Shown: piece after piece, positions 63,199 to 64,000 of the stretch
Numbering within the stretch: the stretch's first letter is position 1
Layout: each line of letters begins with the position of its first letter
NCBI RefSeq assembly: GCF_014651075.1
Contig: NZ_BMWE01000002.1
Location: 310,001 to 374,000 of the forward strand
Source of the DNA: Streptomyces djakartensis
GTDB taxonomy: Bacteria; Actinomycetota; Actinomycetes; Streptomycetales; Streptomycetaceae
DNA: 64,000 nucleotides
Direction of reading: 5' to 3'
Notes under the pieces: model-generated
The model's input: the letters and a program-made list of their open reading frames with translations, nothing else
What the model was told of the DNA's origin: nothing
The model's database searches: none
Program-made: the position numbers and the translations under genes

Positions 63199-64000
63199 AG
63201 GCCTCCCTCGCAGCCGTCCGTGAACGCGGCGCCCGCCATGCCCGCGGCCAGTGTGGCCCCGTCGGCCGGATCGATCAGCAGGAAGGATCCGGTGCGGCGC
63301 GAGTGCGCGTATCCGTCCATGGCCAGCGGCTCGGAGGTGTGCAGCACGATCGTCGCGAGGTCGTTGGCGGTCAGGGAATCCGGCCGGGGACGGCGCGCCA
63401 GACCGTGTCCGGTGTCGATCCGGTAGGGGAGGTCCTTGACGACCGCCTTGACCGTGCGCGTGGTGTGCTTGAGCAGCACGTGGGCCCCCACGACGAGGGG
63501 CCTCTCATGCAGGTGGCAGACCGTCGCCTCGACACGCCGCGTGAGTTCGGGGGCGCCGGCGGTCGGCACGACCAGGTCACCGCGGGCGACGTCCAGGGCG
63601 TCGTCGAACAGGACGGTCACGGACTCAGGGGCCGAGGCGCTCGGGACGGGGACACCCAGGGCGTCGATGGCCGCGATGGTCGTCACCTGGCCGGAGGGCA
63701 GCACGGTGACGGACTCTCCGACGTGGAAGCTGCCGGCGGCGATCTGGCCCGCGTATCCGCGGTAGTCGGGGTGCTCGGCGGTCTGCGGCCGGATCACGTA
63801 CTGCACCGGGAGGCGCGCGTCGCCGGACAGGTCGCGGCTCACCGGGACGCTTTCCAGGTGTTCGAGGACGGTGGGGCCGCCGTACCAGTCCATGTTCGCG
63901 GACGGCTCGACGACGTTGTCCCCGGCCAGCGCCGAGATCGGGATCGCGGTGATCTCCGGGACGCCCAGTTCGGTCGCGTACGCGGTCAGCTCCACCGCGA
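63195..64000 (-). CDS. cysN: Sulfate adenylyltransferase large subunit (partial, runs off the window)
   Basis: Only the C-terminal ~268 residues are present; the GTPase motifs lie beyond 64000. The visible part has ITAIPISALAGDNVVEPSANMDWYGGPTVLEHLE, RLPVQYVIRP, GYAGQIAAGSFHVGESVTVLPSG and ARGDLVVP, the CysN domain II and III blocks. With CysD it makes adenosine phosphosulfate from sulfate and ATP. It leads the operon into the sulfonate importer. Confidence 0.92.
   Translation of the reverse strand, partial: AVELTAYATELGVPEITAIPISALAGDNVVEPSANMDWYGGPTVLEHLESVPVSRDLSGDARLPVQYVIRPQTAEHPDYRGYAGQIAAGSFHVGESVTVLPSGQVTTIAAIDALGVPVPSASAPESVTVLFDDALDVARGDLVVPTAGAPELTRRVEATVCHLHERPLVVGAHVLLKHTTRTVKAVVKDLPYRIDTGHGLARRPRPDSLTANDLATIVLHTSEPLAMDGYAHSRRTGSFLLIDPADGATLAAGMAGAAFTDGCEGGL

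Overview
The window is chromosomal DNA of a Streptomyces or very close relative. It is about 70-72% GC with third-position G/C bias, many GTG and one TTG starts, ATGA-type overlaps, a conservon (roadblock/DUF742/small GTPase), a WhiB-like protein, a monomeric isocitrate dehydrogenase and Streptomyces-type dispersed palindromes. Several blocks match gene neighbourhoods I recall from S. coelicolor: a SoxR-controlled ABC transporter near icd and the inositol genes, then a glnA3-type gene, and a tdh/kbl pair. That synteny is from memory and was not searched.

Layout. 1-6,400: the first codons of a SoxR-type ABC transporter gene (minus strand), a flippase-like membrane protein, an MscS channel, monomeric isocitrate dehydrogenase, an N-formylglutamate amidohydrolase and tRNA-Pro(GGG). 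6,400-26,140: a cyclitol/sugar region. It holds two LacI regulators facing catabolic genes, a five-gene leftward operon (CUT2 ABC importer, IolE-like TIM barrel protein, dehydrogenase) and a rightward operon iolC - aldolase - iolB - iolD - mmsA/iolA - gntR. The two operons diverge from a promoter region carrying a perfect 15-bp inverted repeat. Together they would import myo-inositol and convert it to acetyl-CoA and dihydroxyacetone phosphate.

26,140-31,300: signalling and hypothetical genes, then a stretch of lower GC with small unknown genes ending at a second tRNA-Pro. 31,300-43,000: mostly housekeeping genes (cobF, HAD phosphatase, TauE, thiolase, WhiB, Dps, an HhH-GPD protein, a GlnA3-like ligase with an amidohydrolase, a NUDIX-fold protein) and a third identical tRNA-Pro. 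43,100-51,130: MmcQ/YjbR protein, LysR regulator, threonine degradation (kbl-tdh) and a conservon (cvnABCD plus a GAF protein).

51,570-59,300: the most interesting part, a compact six-gene leftward operon. In order of transcription it encodes a glycine-N-methyltransferase-like enzyme, an MFS exporter, an N-hydroxylating SidA-family monooxygenase, a stand-alone cupin, a methionyl-tRNA-synthetase-like protein, and a DAO-type flavoenzyme fused to a periplasmic-binding-protein-like domain. The hydroxylase / cupin+MetRS / flavoenzyme set matches the machinery that builds N-N bonds (hydrazinoacetate units) in hydrazine natural products such as s56-p1. Here the cupin and MetRS parts are split, and an N-methyltransferase and exporter are added. 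It ends in a 33-bp-stem hairpin.

59,500-64,000: a dimethylargininase-like gene divergent from that operon, then a leftward sulfur operon cysN - ssuB - ssuC - LysR that runs off the right edge.
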